Shown here in pieces: positions 1-13,716 of a stretch of DNA of 64,000 nucleotides. The stretch is from Euleptes europaea. Lineage: Eukaryota > Chordata > Lepidosauria > Squamata > Sphaerodactylidae. Location: the NCBI RefSeq assembly GCF_029931775.1, contig NC_079312.1, positions 8,439,821-8,503,820 of the forward strand, written 5' to 3'. A program made the translations under genes and the position numbers. The notes beneath the pieces were generated by a model that saw nothing but the letters and a program-made list of their open reading frames with translations, was not told the DNA's origin and did no database searches. The stretch's first letter is position 1. Each line of letters starts with the position of its first letter.

Positions 1-2390
<2,390 letters not shown>

Positions 2391-3061
2391 TGACATACAG
2401 CTAGTTACCATGGTGATACCCACCAATCACAGAGTGGTGCCAATGCAGCCCCACCCCTAGACCACCTCTCCCTTAAGGAGGAAAGACCCAGCAACTCATA
2501 TTCATAATAGGCTTGTGATGTGAATGACACTCCAGTGCATCCCACAGATGATTGTCACCATCCGCATGGGACATTGCATTCCTTGAGAATTACATGTGAT
2601 CTCCAGACCACACAGACCAGTTTCCCTGCAACAAATGGCAGCTTCAGAGGGCATACCCTGTGGCTTCATATCTCCGCTGATCTACTTTCTCTCCCCCAAA
2701 CTCAGCTCTCTCCAAACTCCATCCCCAGGTCTCTTAGAATTTCCAAAGTCAGAGCTGGCAAGCTTGGATGAGTCCCTGTCATGGGTCCATCAGGCAGTGG
2801 TACGGCAGATATGAGGGGGAATATAGGACAACACCCCCAATTGAATCTTAAATACACCTCCCCCTGTACTTCTCCAGGGAAGAGCAGTCCTGTGTCAAGT
2901 GGGACACATGGGGGTGGTCAGGGATGGTAGCTCAAAGACAAAGCCCACCCTTTCTAGCAACCCATCTGAGCTGCCTAAAGGTACTAAAATTATTCACACA
3001 GTTTTTGCCTGTATGGAAACAATGAACATACTTTATAAAGGAAAATTAATTTAAGTAGTCT
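2391..3061 (+). other. 3' flank of gene 1, paralogous to genes 2 and 3
   Basis: No gene. This stretch aligns by eye with 35890-36870 and 59170-60180: a CAGCTAGT start, a cACCCACCAaTCACAGAGTGGT-like segment, a MITE-derived piece (about 2581-2770, see the element at 18016), and a 'gggacatggtagctcaaagaa'-like segment, ending at the shared AAAGTAGyTAT target. It shows that gene 1 belongs to the same tandem family although its fingers have diverged. Confidence 0.7.
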
Positions 3062-3072
3062 AAAGTAGCTAT

Positions 3073-3631
3073 CAGAAGGAGATTGAAATCAGAAGGAGTT
3101 TGAGACTGGGAAGGGCAGCCATGAAGGAGGTAGAAAATATTTTGGAGTGTAAAAATGTGTCAGTGGCCACCAAGACTAGGTTAATTCATGCCATTGTATT
3201 CCCTGTTACTATGTATGGGTGTGAAAGCTGGACAGTGAAGAAAGCTGATAGGAAGAAAATAGATTCCTATGAAATGTGGTGTTGGAGGAAAGTGTTACGG
3301 ATTCTGTGGACTGCCAAAAAAACAAATCAGTGGGTTATAGATCAAGCCTGAACTGACCCGAGAAGCTAAAATGACTAAACTGGGGCTATCGTATTTTGGT
3401 CATGTCATGAGATGACAAGAGTCACTGGAAAAGACAGTCATGCTAGGAAAAGCTGAAGGCAGCAGGAAAAGAGGAAGACCCAACAAGAGATGGATTGACT
3501 CAATAAAGGAAGCCACAGCCTTCAGTTTGCAAGATCTGAGCAAGGTTGTCAAAGATAGGACATTTTGGAGGACTTTCATTCATAAGATCGCCATGAGTCG
3601 GAAGTGACTTGACGGCACTTAACACACACAC
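3073..3631 (+). mobile_element. BovB/RTE LINE, 5'-truncated 3' end
   Basis: Encodes the C-terminal BovB reverse transcriptase region: LGRAAMKE, then MYGCESWTVKKADRKKID, EMWCWRKVLRILWTAKKTNQ and, after a stop and frame changes, LEKTVMLGKAEGSRKRGRPN. It ends in the typical GACTTGACGGCACTTAACAC(AC)n tail. It is flanked by an 11-bp target duplication AAAGTAGCTAT (3062-3072 and 3632-3642). The corresponding sites after genes 2 and 3 are empty (AAAGTAGTTAT at 36873 and 60183). Confidence 0.9.
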
Positions 3632-3642
3632 AAAGTAGCTAT

Positions 3643-3870
3643 GTTCTCTCCTGGATGCCCTAGGATAGCAGAGTCTCATCAGATCTTGGAAGCCAAGCAA
3701 GATCAGCCCTGGTTTGTATTTGGATGGGAGACAACTCAGAAAGTCTAGGGTTGCTACGCAGAGGCACTCAGTGGCAAACTGCCTCTGAATTTTTCTTCCC
3801 TTGAACCCCTTATGAGGTTGCCATAAGTCAGCTGTGGCTTGACAGCACTTTTCACCACCACCAAAGTAGT
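3643..3870 (+). mobile_element. 5S rRNA-derived SINE with BovB-like tail
   Basis: Contains 5S rRNA-like internal sequence (GATCTTGGAAGCCAAGCAAG, then GTATTTGGATGGGAGAC), followed by a unique body and a tail, CCATAAGTCAGCTGTGGCTTGACAGCAC, that resembles the BovB 3' end. That suggests mobilisation by BovB. It sits at the same place as the partial SINEs at 36884 and 60194, so it predates the gene duplications. Confidence 0.8.
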
Positions 3871-5410
3871 CTGCAGGAGAAAATCATATCTACAGAAGAG
3901 TCAGTGCAAGAGAATAATATACTTACATCTCTTCAGTTGTCAGAACCCTGAAGGATGACAGAGGATGGGACCTCTCTCTGATCAAAATGCAGAGCTCTTC
4001 TTCACTGTATCAGCCTGGACTGAAGTTTCAGTCCCTGAGTTGTTCCCTCAGCTTTTATACATTTTATCTATAGCGATGTGTCATACTGGCCTTTTCAAAA
4101 TTGCTACATTTCAGATTCTCACTGGCATACTAATTGGTAGTGGTAAACTTGCAGTATAGATAGGTATCTGTCCACCCTTCTACATTCCCCTGAGGGGAGG
4201 AATATGGCTTCACACAGAAAAGCAATGCAATACACCAGGGATATAGAGATAATGAAGAAAAAGACTGTTGAGCCCTGGCTGGAAAAATCCACGTGATGGG
4301 GATGGGTGGGGAAAATGGAAAAAATAAATAAAAGCTAAACTAAACAATTAGACTCAAAGGACAGTCATTTGAGGGAAAAGAAAACAAGCCTGCAGCTTTT
4401 ATCTTACAGGCAAAAATTAACCCAAACAAATTAAGATAAAACTAAAAAGAGTAAAATCACTTAGCAGAGCACAAGCTGTTAGCGACTGTCAAACTAGCAC
4501 CAGAAACTGAAAATCTTTACAGTATGATCATTTATTTAGTGTCAGCCTAGATATGCACTATATGACATCTGAATTTTTTTTAAAAAAATACAGAAATAAG
4601 TTAAAAGCATTTTAACTTTTAAAACATTTTTCATTCATTAAGAATTTTATGGCTACTTACAATCCAAGTTGTTGTTGTTATGCTAGATTTAGGAATGTAT
4701 AAGAATACACCCTGGGAGTGTTGTTAAAATATTTCTGTGGAAGCACCATCCCAGGATGCCAGCGAGGCCTTCCACCAGCCTCCCACCTGGCGTTCTGGGG
4801 GGCATTATGGTGTCCCCGGGGGTGTTCCGGGAGGAGGAGCTGCCTGTAGGCAGCTTCCTCTCCTTTTTCATCCCTGGATATCCTGGTGGGGAGGAGTGAG
4901 GCTGCGCCAGCTTTTTTGCTGGCACAGCCTCACCTTTCTCTATGGGGGAAAAAGCCCCATTTAAAATGTAAAAAGCCTTTTAAGGCTTTTAAAATATTTT
5001 TGGCAGCTGGGAAACCAGTGTGGAGGTGGTGCAATGGCGCCTCCACGCTGTCCCCGGCTGCCAAAAGCTCAGGAACGTACTGTTAGCCCTGTAGCTGAAC
5101 AATTTTTTTAAAATCAAATAAATAATTAAATAAAACAAACAGCAGTGCACCCTTGAATTACTGAGTTAACACAGAAAACAAAAAATCAATGAAAAGCCAA
5201 TCAATTTCCTCATTCAAACCCTTTGGTGCAAGAGTACCAAGAGTGTAGATCCTAAATTTCCCTCTTCTTTAAAGTTTCTGTTGTTGAGATTGTTCCACAA
5301 TCCAGAAGCGAAGGTCTTTTTCAGTATTAGTGCAGGTGGTGAAATGATGAACAGTGATGTCATCTTCCTAGTTCTAATAAAGCTCCTGTGCTCACAAATC
5401 CTCACCGTAA
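3871..5410. other. No gene seen; hairpin-rich GC segment
   Basis: No coding evidence. Within it, 4690-5075 is GC-rich in an AT-rich surround and holds stem-loop sequences (GAGGCTG..CCAGC facing GCTGG..AGCCTC near 4899-4933, and AAAAGCC facing GGCTTTT near 4970). It looks like a non-autonomous element, but I could not assign a family. Confidence 0.4.
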
Positions 5411-6352
5411 GAATCATAGAGTTGTAAGGGGCCATATAGGCCATCTAATCCAACCCCTTGCTCAATGCAGGTTCAGCCTAGAGCAGGGGTGGGGAACCTT
5501 TTTTTCTGCCAAGGGCCATTTGGATATTTATAACATCATTTGAGGGCCATAAAAATTATCAACTTAAAAATTAGCCTGCTATATTTACTATATTTATTTA
5601 CAGCAGGCAAGTAATTGCAGTATGCAGAGATGTGGCAGTAATTAGCAGATGTAGACCTCTAGGACTAAGTATGCCTCTCAAAACAGGAAGATGATACCAC
5701 GTTAGTTGATGCAAGAGAATTCCTGAGAGTGGAAGCTTTGATCTATTGACCTCTGAAAATTGCTGTAGTATCAGGGCGGGAGACCTGCCGGTGAGCAGAC
5801 AGTGGTTCCCCTCTGCATGGGAAGGGGAGGCAGGCGTCCATCCAGTTTTAGGATACAGGTTTGCTGGCTGCAGGTGCAGCAAGTGTCCCCCAGTGGCAGC
5901 GGCTGTTTCCCCGGCGCTTTCTTTACACCCCCTCCCCCTGCCTGGTGCGCAAGAGATTTCAGGAGCTCCCTTACAAAGTGGCACCTCTGAAGGCTTGCTG
6001 CTCGGTGTGGAAAGAGGTAAGGAGGTTTCTTTAAGGCCGACCTGCCGAAGCACGGCAGGCGTACTGGGTGGCCAGCAGCCGGGCCACCTTAAGAGGGGAA
6101 GTGGGCTGAGAGCGCAAGAAGCAACCTGAGCAAAGCTGTTTGACTCGTTTCCTGTTGCTACAGAGAAACGTCCGTTTGTGCATGGGAGGTTTTGCCTTGG
6201 ATTTGCTGCTCTCTAGATGTTTGCTTTGACCAAACGACTTTGCGGGCCTTAAATGGTACGTGGGTCGGACATTCCCCACCCCTGGCCTAGAGCATCCCTG
6301 ACAAGTATTTATCCAGCCTCTGCTTAAAGACTGCTTGTGAGGCGGAGTTCAC
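5411..6352 (-). mobile_element. CR1-like 3' end, split by a hAT insertion
   Basis: Reverse-strand CR1-type 3' end: AGAATCATAGAGTTG, then CCATCTAATCCAACCCC to 5483, resuming after the hAT at 6285 with CATCCCTGACAAGT and CTCTGCTTAAAGACTGC. The hAT inserted into an existing CR1 copy. Confidence 0.7.
5484..6284. mobile_element. Non-autonomous hAT element
   Basis: Begins CAGGGGTGGGGAACC and ends TTCCCCACCCCTG, inverted hAT-type termini, with a perfect 8-bp target duplication GCCTAGAG at 5476-5483 and 6285-6292. It also has the 'gccaagggccatttggatat' segment common to this family (see 21568 and 49094). The internal open stretches do not resemble a transposase. Confidence 0.9.
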
Positions 6353-6360
6353 CACCACCA

Positions 6361-6675
6361 GAAGAAGAGTTGGTTTCTATATGCTGACTTTCTCTACCAC
6401 TTAAGGCAGACTCAAACTGGCTTACAATCACCTTCCCTTCCTCTCCCCTCAACTGACACCCTGTGAGGTAGGTGGGGTTAGACAGCTCTAAGAGCCGTGA
6501 CTAACCCAAGGTCACCCAGCTGGCTTCATGTGAGGGAGGAGGGAAACAAATCCACGTCACCAGATTAGATTAGCCTCCGCCGCTCATGTGGAGTAGTGGG
6601 GAATCAAACCCTGTTCTCCAGGTCAGAGTCCACTGCTCCAAGCCACCGCTCTTAACCACTACAACACTCTGGCTT
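6361..6675 (-). mobile_element. tRNA-derived SINE
   Basis: On the reverse strand it starts AAGCCAGAGTG, then GTAGTGGTTAAGAGCGG (A-box-like) and GGGTTTGATTCCCC (B-box-like), with the conserved GACCTTGGGTTAGTCACGGC body and an AGAAAGTCAGCATATAGAAA 3' end. It is a pol III SINE and not a functional tRNA gene. Confidence 0.8.
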
Positions 6676-7840
6676 GTAACTGGTCTTGTAGACATGGCTA
6701 CATATATCAAATTGGTTGGACATTGTACTACATATATTATGCCACTGGAGTTACAATTGACAAAAGAATTAATATAAAAAATCCTGTCTCTAGTTGGATT
6801 CTGAAAAGTCTTCTAACAGAATAAGCACAAACAACAATGTTCACATGGGAAGTTCCCTTTTAGCAATGCCCTCCCATCAATAGTTGTTATCCTAATAGTA
6901 GGGTCTTTTAATTTGCTATTGCCCAGCATATCCTTAAGGTTTCTGTATCGTTTGAAAGTAAAGAGAGGGGGAAAGCTACACCTTGGGATACCTGATAAAA
7001 AGTATTTTTAAAAAGTACCTGATAAAATATCTGATAAAAGTACCTGATAAAAATATTTTTATATTATACTCTTGACTCTGTTGTAGACACTATTCTATAT
7101 TAAGGTATAGCCATCCTATCATTATTTTGTTTTTGTTTTTTTGCCTTGGGTCTTAACAAAGATGATCTTGGGGTGATGGAGGCTCTGTGGAAAGCTTGTT
7201 TCAAAATTTTGGATGGATATTTCCTATCTGAAAATTGACTGATCAAAACCTGGGTTTGTCTGCAAAAGGCTGTGGACTGACTTCCTTCTCTTGTAACCAT
7301 CACCTTCTCTATAAAAAGTGGCATGTAATGGTCTAATCCGGCTCGTGGCCTTCAGTCAGAGAAGGTCTTGCATTGGGTGAATATATCTTGTGTGCCGGGC
7401 TTTCCATTTTTCATATTGTTCTGCTAATCAGCGGAAAACCTGATTTGTGTTAATCTTAGAGAATTGTAATGCTTATATATTTAGCTAAGTTTGAGAAATA
7501 TTGCGAGACCTGATTTTTATCACATGCATTTTTTCTGTACTTGTGGGATTTTTAGTTTAAATAAAATCATTAACTCCAAGAAATTCTCTCTTTGTTCTGG
7601 GCAAAGATCTGACGTCTGAGCTCTAATATTTGACCAAATATCTAATGTCTGACAAATAATATTTCATTGCGCTACAAGAGGTAAGTCTTTCTCCAAGTGT
7701 TTGTCTTGAACAGATCTAGTGGGGGATTCCGCAGCTGAGTTCAGCTAATGAGGCTTTTACATTCCCAAGAGCTAAGTGCAGTGCACATCCATAGAGCGGT
7801 TGCAAATTAAATAATTAAATCCAACCCCTTTGGAGAGATC
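6676..7840. other. No gene seen
   Basis: AT-rich DNA without supported coding sequence. A short repeated motif (CCTGATAAAA..TA) occurs at 6990-7060. I could not classify it. Confidence 0.4.
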
Positions 7841-8335
7841 TGTCTCCAGCTGGCGTCTGCCTACGGTCGGGCCTCAGCAAGTCAATGCGTTCCTGGCAAT
7901 AACTTTCCTCCAGACGATGCAGCGAGGTAAAAGTTTATTTCAGAAGAACACAGCGATTTCAGCAGGTCAAAAGACTTAAGGCTAGCATACAGGTATGGGG
8001 GAATATTGAAACATATATAGGGTGGATACAATGGGGTTGATTGGATTATTGGAAACAAAGACACAATACCGAAGCTAACTACCGGTAAAGACTTGAGCAA
8101 AAGTATTCAGTTTTAAATGCGTGTGTTAAGTGGCTGATCTTCCCGGGCTCCCAGCATTGTTCTGCGGGACCCGGTATCAGATCAGCCATTACCGGGGCGG
8201 GTCTCCATTGAGCTGCAGATCTTGGGTAGGAGACCAGGTGCAAACGGGGAGGGATGGAATGCAAAAGGACTCCATTTTGTCCATGGGGGAAACCATCTTG
8301 TTTCTATCCGGGGCCGGCTGAGAGCCTATCTGACA
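7841..8335 (-). mobile_element. Solo LTR-like retroviral fossil
   Basis: Reads as an LTR on the reverse strand. It opens with TGTCAG at 8330-8335, has AACAAGATGG and AAAATGGAGTCC promoter-proximal segments, a TATA-like stretch and an AATAAA-type polyA region near 7932. It is visibly related to the solo LTR at 31974-32491. The left end is uncertain and I found no convincing target duplication. Confidence 0.5.
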
Positions 8336-8469
8336 CCTACAGAGCTGCTCCTTTTCTTTTGCCGCAATGGCAGGAGTCAAGCAGGGCTACCAACAGTCAT
8401 CAAAGCCCATGATCCAAAGTCGTGTCTAATTTTGTAATTTTACGTACGCAGATATATGTGTAGCAATAT

Positions 8470-8540
8470 ACTACACATCTGATGAAGTGGGCTGTACTTC
8501 ACAAAACTCTCAGGTGACAATAAATTTTTAGTAAGCAAAT
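8470..8540 (+). mobile_element. Penelope-like 3' tail fragment (tentative)
   Basis: The stretch 'atctgatgaagtgggctgta' followed by 'cttcacaaaactc' matches the 3'-terminal segment of the Penelope-like copy at 11800. Short and isolated. Confidence 0.4.
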
Positions 8541-8929
8541 CAGTAAGAAGTCTATTTAAGTTTACCCTTGTACCTTTAGCTAACACAAAAGCAGAGGCAA
8601 ATTGATTATGCTGTGGTGCTAGATGAGAAGTGCTGGATCATTGGGATTGATTTAACTGACTGAAAAGATTATTTCATTTCTCATAAAATGAAGCTAAATG
8701 TCTACAGTGGTGAAGTAGTGCTTACAGAGGGATATTAGAGGTCCTACCAATACAACAGCAACCCTCTGCTTGAACAGTAGTGTTAAAATGTAATTAAATC
8801 TAACCGGGGTGGGGGAAGAAGGAGTTTGAACTTCTATTCCATGTGTGTAACCACTAATACACATTAACATTCCATTACCATACATGTAAAGGGTGGGGAG
8901 CATGTTAGTGCACAAACACCTGGTTTCTT

Positions 8930-10416
8930 TAGATGAAACAAAATCCTCTGGGCCAGATGAATTGCACCCAAGGGTACTCAAAGAGCTTGCAGATGTAATT
9001 TCGGAACCTCTGTCCATTATTTTTGAAAAGTCTTGGCAAGCAGGTGAGGTGCCTGAAGATTGGAGGCGGGCAAATGTTGTCCCCATCTTCAAGAAGGGGA
9101 AAAAGGAGGATCCGGGTAACTACCGACCCATCAGCTTGACTTCTATACCAGGAAAAGTGTTCGAACAAATCATCAAACAGTCAGTCCTTGAGCATTTAGA
9201 AAGGATGGATCTGATCACTAGGAGCCAGCATGGGTTTCTCAAGAATAAGTTAAGTCAGACTAATCTTATCTCCTTTTTTTGAGAAAGTTACTACCTTGCT
9301 GGATCAGGGGAATGCTGTAGACATAGTTTATCTAGATTTCAGTAAGGCTTTTGATAAGGTTCCACATAGTATTGTAGTTGACAAATTGGGAAAATGTGGG
9401 TTAGATCCTATTATTGTTAGATGGACCTGCAACTGGTTGACAGATCGTACCCAAAGAGTGCTAGTTAATGGTTCCTCGTCCACTTGGAGAGAAGTGACTA
9501 GTGGAGTTCCTCAGGGATCTGTGTTGGGCCCTGTGTTGTTCCAACATCTTTATAAATGATTTGGATGAAGGAATAGAAGGGATGCTTATTAAATTTGCAG
9601 ATGATACTAAATTCGGAGGGGTAGCACATATGGTAGAAGACAAAGCCAAGATGCAGGATGATCTTGACAGGCTGGAGGAATGGGCTAGTACTAATAAAAT
9701 GCACTTCAACAAAGACAAATGTAAAGTTCTGCATTTAGGTAGGAAAAATCAAATGCATAATTATAGGATGGGGGAGACTTCTTTTAGCAGTAGTGTGTGT
9801 GAAAAGGATCTTGGGGTCTTAGTAGACCAAACACTGAACATGAGTCAGCAGTGTGATGCTGTAACTAAAAAGGCAAATGCAGTCTTGGGCTGCATCAACA
9901 GAAGTATAGTGTCCAGATCACGCGAAATGATGGTATCGCTTTTCTCTGCTCTGGTTAGACCTCAACTAGACAACTGTGTTCAATTTTGGGCACCACAATT
10001 TAAGAAAGATGTAGACAAGCTGGAACGGGTCCAGAGAAGGGCAACAAAAATGGTGAGGGGTCTGCTCGAGAAGGTCGGACCAGAACCAACAGGTTGAAAT
10101 TAAAAGATTTTCCGTCTAGGCATTAGGAAGAATTTTCTAACAGTTAAAGCGGTTCCTCAGTGGAACAGGCTTCCTCAGAAGGTGGTAAGCTCTCCTTCCC
10201 CGGAGGTTTTTAAGAAGAGGTTAGATAGCCATCTGTCAGCAATGCTGATTCTGTGACCTTAGGCAGATGATGAGAGGGAGGGCATCTTGGCCATCTTCGG
10301 TTCACTAGGGGTGTGGAGGGGGGAGGTAGTTGTGAATTTCCTGCATTGTACAGGGGGTTGGACTTGGTGGCCCTGGTGGTCCCTTCCAACTGTATGATTC
10401 TATGATTCTATGATCC
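8930..10416 (+). mobile_element. CR1 LINE, 5'-truncated, dead
   Basis: CR1 reverse transcriptase in three frames: SSGPDELHPRVLKELADV..DWRRANVVPIFKKG..NYRPISLTS, then [29 protein letters not shown], then [47 protein letters not shown]. The catalytic FADDT box is present, but at least two frameshifts break the ORF. The 3' end carries the diagnostic CR1 8-bp repeat (TGATTCTA repeated at 10395-10412). The endonuclease half is missing. Confidence 0.93.
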
Positions 10417-11405
10417 TTTTACTAGTTTGATAGATCGTGGGGACATATTAACTCCCCACCACCTCTTCTGTTCATAATATTAACAAGGGTTTGCTGCTGT
10501 ACTATCATGAGGAGTACACTGATAATTGCCAACCAGACATGAGAAGGAATTGAGACCAAGACTGACAAATAAGGGGGGGAATTAAAAGGAGGGGGGGAGA
10601 AATGAAGGCATATCATAAAAGGAAGAGAACAAAAGAAGGAAGAAGAAAATTGTGGAAACGAGGGAGAGTACTTAAGAGGAATGGTTTCCTTTTCAACAGC
10701 ACACTCACAGGGCTTCCCTTCTGCAAGATCTGGCTCGGCAGAGAAAATGACAGAGCTAGATAGAAGGAAAAGAAGAGAGAAACAGTCTGCTGGAAACAAA
10801 TACCTTGTTAGGAGGCTGCATCCTGGCAATGACTGTATTGGCCATGAGCTGTGCTGGCTAGTCTCGCCTTGCTCCTAAGCTGGCTTGATTGATGGGTTTA
10901 GCAGGATCTGATAAGCAAGGGTTTCCCTCAGCTTCCTAATAAACATTGCAGAAAGGCCAAGCCAGCAGAATCAGAGCAACTCCTATTTACTGAGCTGTGC
11001 CTTCCCTGCGCTATAGAACTGCATTGGGGGGGGGGGGGAATCAGAGGCATTCCGAATGCACCGTGACACTGGCTTCAGGGGTCCTCCAGCTGAATTGGGC
11101 CCTGGGAATTTTGTCCCCTTAGCTCCCTCCTCTTGGCCTCCAGAAACTTTGTCCCCTCCCACCAAAACCATGTTAAGCTGCAAGGGCTCAAAACACATCT
11201 CTGGTGGCTCCCTTTTGTTTCAGAGAAAGCTTGAATTGCTGGGCTTAACAAGAATCCTTGAATATGACCTCATCCCAGGTCCCCTGAGACCCCAGAAGAA
11301 GATGGTTCCAACAGGTTAGACTCTGGTCTTTTAAACATTATCACAAATCCAAACGTTAACCCAAAGCAAATCCAAACACACCAGAGATCTTGTGTCCTCT
11401 CTACA
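10417..11405. other. No gene seen
   Basis: Unassigned DNA: a purine-rich run at 10575-10680, an 11-G run near 11028, and no ORF with family features. The AATAAA near 10940 could belong to an eroded element, but I cannot support one. Confidence 0.35.
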
Positions 11406-11900
11406 AACAGGTCAGTCTCTTAGACAAAGATTAAATGGACATAAGTCTGACATCAGAAACCACAATATTCAAAAACCAGTGGGTGAACATTTCAACCTTC
11501 CAGGACATTGTTGCAGATTTAAGAGTAGCAGTTCTCTTACAAAGGAATTTTAAAGGGAGATTGGAAAGAGAAACTGCTGAATTACAGTTGATATTCAAAC
11601 TAAAGTCAATGCATTTACCTGGGCTGAATAAAGACCTTGCATTCATGGCCCATTACCAATACTGATTTCTCCACACCCATCTCTCCCCTGGACATCACAG
11701 ACTCTTCTGCATATCACACCTAATCCCATCAAGCCTGCTATTCACATTTACATACTGTTCCTCTATTTAAAGACCGATGGATTCACATTCTAGCTGTATC
11801 TGAAGAAGTGAGCTGTGGCTCACGAAAGCTCATACCCTACCAGAAAATATTTTTGTTAGTCTTTAAGGTGCTACTGGACTCTTGCCCTTTTTGACTACTG
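11406..11900 (+). mobile_element. Penelope-like element, 3' end
   Basis: Encodes the C-terminal end of a Penelope-like protein (GIY-YIG-type endonuclease region): NGHKSDIRN-like, PVGEHFN-like, then DLRVAVLLQRNFKGRLERE, TAELQLIFKLKS and LNKDLAFMAHYQY before the stop. This is followed by the widespread tail GAAGAAGTGAGCTGTGGCTC, CACGAAAGCTCATACCCTA and TAAGGTGCTACTGGACTC. Frameshifted and 5'-truncated. Confidence 0.75.
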
Positions 11901-12009
11901 TATTTTATTTGTTTGTTTGTTTAGTTGGTTTTGTCTCTCACCCTCACTCCCCGGCCAATGCTTTAGTAAAAGCTTATGTGTGGAAATGAGTCACTGAAAC
12001 TTTTATTGG

Positions 12010-12160
12010 CATGGAGGCAGGAAAAGGGGAAGACCCAACATGAGATGGATTGACTCAGTAAAAGACCTGGGCAAGGCTATTTTCAATAGGACACTTTGGA
12101 GGTAATTAATTCATAGGGTCACTATAAGTCAGAAGGGACTTGACGCCACTTAACACACAG
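12010..12160 (+). mobile_element. BovB/RTE 3' tail fragment
   Basis: GCAGGAAAAGGGGAAGACCC, ATGGATTGACTC and GACTTGACGCCACTTAACAC are the last part of BovB. Internally shortened. Confidence 0.85.
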
Positions 12161-12177
12161 GTAAATAAGATCCCATG

Positions 12178-12300
12178 GGAGCCAGTGTGGTGTAGGGGTT
12201 AAGATGTCAGACTAGGAGCTGAGAAACCCAGGTTCGAATTCCCACTCTCCCTTGGAAACTTGCTGTGTGACCTTGGGCCAGTCACACACTCTCAGCCTTG
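12178..12300 (+). mobile_element. tRNA-derived SINE head
   Basis: GGAGCCAGTGTGGTGTAGGG, GTTAAGA..CTAGGAGC (A-box-like), GGTTCGAATTCCC (B box) and TGACCTTGGGCCAGTCAC. It lacks the usual 3' part. Confidence 0.8.
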
Positions 12301-12307
12301 ACCCTGG

Positions 12308-12723
12308 CAAGTAAAAAGCGGCTCCTCATTGCAACAGGCTTCCTGGGGAGGTGGTGGGCTCTCCTTCTTTGTAGGTTTTGAAGCAGAGCCTAGATGGCCA
12401 TCTGTCAGCAATGCTGATTCTGTGAACTTAGGCAGATGATGAGAGGGAGAGCAGGAAGGGTTGTGTCAGTATTTGGTTCTCGTGGCCCTTTCTTACACGG
12501 CCAGGATCTGATTGCCACTTAGGGGTCAGGAAGCAATTTTCCTCCAGGCCAGATTGCCCAGGGATCCTGGAGGTTTTTTGTTTGTTTGTTTGTTTTTTGC
12601 CATGTTTTGGGCATGGAGTAGGGTCACTGGCGTTGGGTGGGGGAGGAAGTTGACAATGTCTTACATTGTGCAGGGGCTTGGACTAGATGACCCTGGCGGT
12701 CTCTTCCAACTCTGTGGTTCTAA
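12308..12723 (+). mobile_element. CR1 3' end
   Basis: Shares with 10140-10416 the segments GCCATCTGTCAGCAATGCTG, GGCAGATGATGAGAGGGAG and CTTGGACTAGATGACCCTGG. It carries an extra internal segment with a (TTTG)n run. Non-coding. Confidence 0.85.
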
Positions 12724-12825
12724 GTATTTGGATGGGAGACCAAGGATTTCCAGGGTTGTGACATGGAGGCAGCAATGGGAAACCACCTCTGAACGTCTCT
12801 TGCCTTCAAAACCCTAGAAGACAGA
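12724..12825 (+). mobile_element. 5S-derived SINE fragment
   Basis: GTATTTGGATGGGAGACC followed by AACCACCTCTGAACGTCTCT: the right half of the 5S-type SINE also found at 3643. Confidence 0.65.
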
Positions 12826-12881
12826 AGAACCAATTTGTTTTTTGCCACATCACTATTCTCCATTTTGTGTGTTTAGAATTT

Positions 12882-13182
12882 AAAGGTAAAGGCCCCCTGT
12901 GCAAGCACTGGGTCATTCCTGACCCATGGGGTGACATCACATCCCGACATTTCCTAGGCAGACTTCGTTTACGGGGTGGTTTGCCAGTGCCTTCCCCAGT
13001 CATCCTCCCTTCACCCCAGCAAGCTGGGTACTCATTTGACCGACCTCAGAAGGAGGGAAGGCTGAGTTAACCTTGAGCCGGCTACCTGAAACCGACTTCC
13101 GTTGGGATCGAACTCAGGTCGTGAGGAGAGCTTTTCATTGCAGCACTGCAGCTTACCACTCTGTGCCTTGGGGCTCCTGTTT
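12882..13182 (-). mobile_element. tRNA-derived SINE
   Basis: On the reverse strand: AGGAGCCCCAAGGCACAGAG, TGGTAAGCTGCAG (A-box-like) and GAGTTCGATCCC (B box), then a long body ending GGGGGCCTTTACCTTTA. A different SINE type from the one at 6361. Confidence 0.7.
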
Positions 13183-13517
13183 AGTATTTAGCACTCAATA
13201 ATTTTCCATAAGGCCTAGCTCACTCTATTCTCACAAACACCTGCAGGTTGTTACGCCAATGGGCAGAGCCGTCAAGGTCACTAGCTCATACCATCCGAAT
13301 CAGTTGAACCAGCACATGTGTGGGAAGATGGGAGGGGGATGAGAGCACTCTTCTCTCCTGAGAACATAATTCCAGCTCAAACTGGCTAAAACCATCTAGA
13401 GACTTCTCCTTCGAGTCCACCTTGATTGGGAGTTGTGCGTCATCTGACCCTGGTCCACTTTTCCACAACTCTGGCTATGCCTTATGGTGGTCACTCTTTC
13501 TTTAAGCTTCAATTTCT

Positions 13518-13716
13518 AGGGTTGCCGACCTCCAGGTACTAGCTGGAGATTTCCTGCTAATGCAACTGATCTCCAGACAATAGAGATCAGTTCACCAGGA
13601 GAAAATGGCTGCTTTGGCCATTGGACTATGGCATTGAAGTCCCTCCCCAAACTCCTCCCTCCTCAGGCTTTGCCCCAAAAACCTCCCACCGGTGACAAAG
13701 AAGGACCTGGCAACCG
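13518..13716. mobile_element. AGGGTTGCC-type MITE
   Basis: Begins AGGGTTGCCGACCTCC and ends GGCAACC, with the family's internal CTGATCTCCAGACAA and GAAAATGGCTGCTTTGG. Non-coding. Better-preserved copies lie in the copy A and copy B introns. Confidence 0.7.

Noticed and set aside
12178-12300. tRNA gene
   Set aside because: A- and B-box-like motifs are present but no cloverleaf can be drawn, and the rest matches a dispersed SINE.
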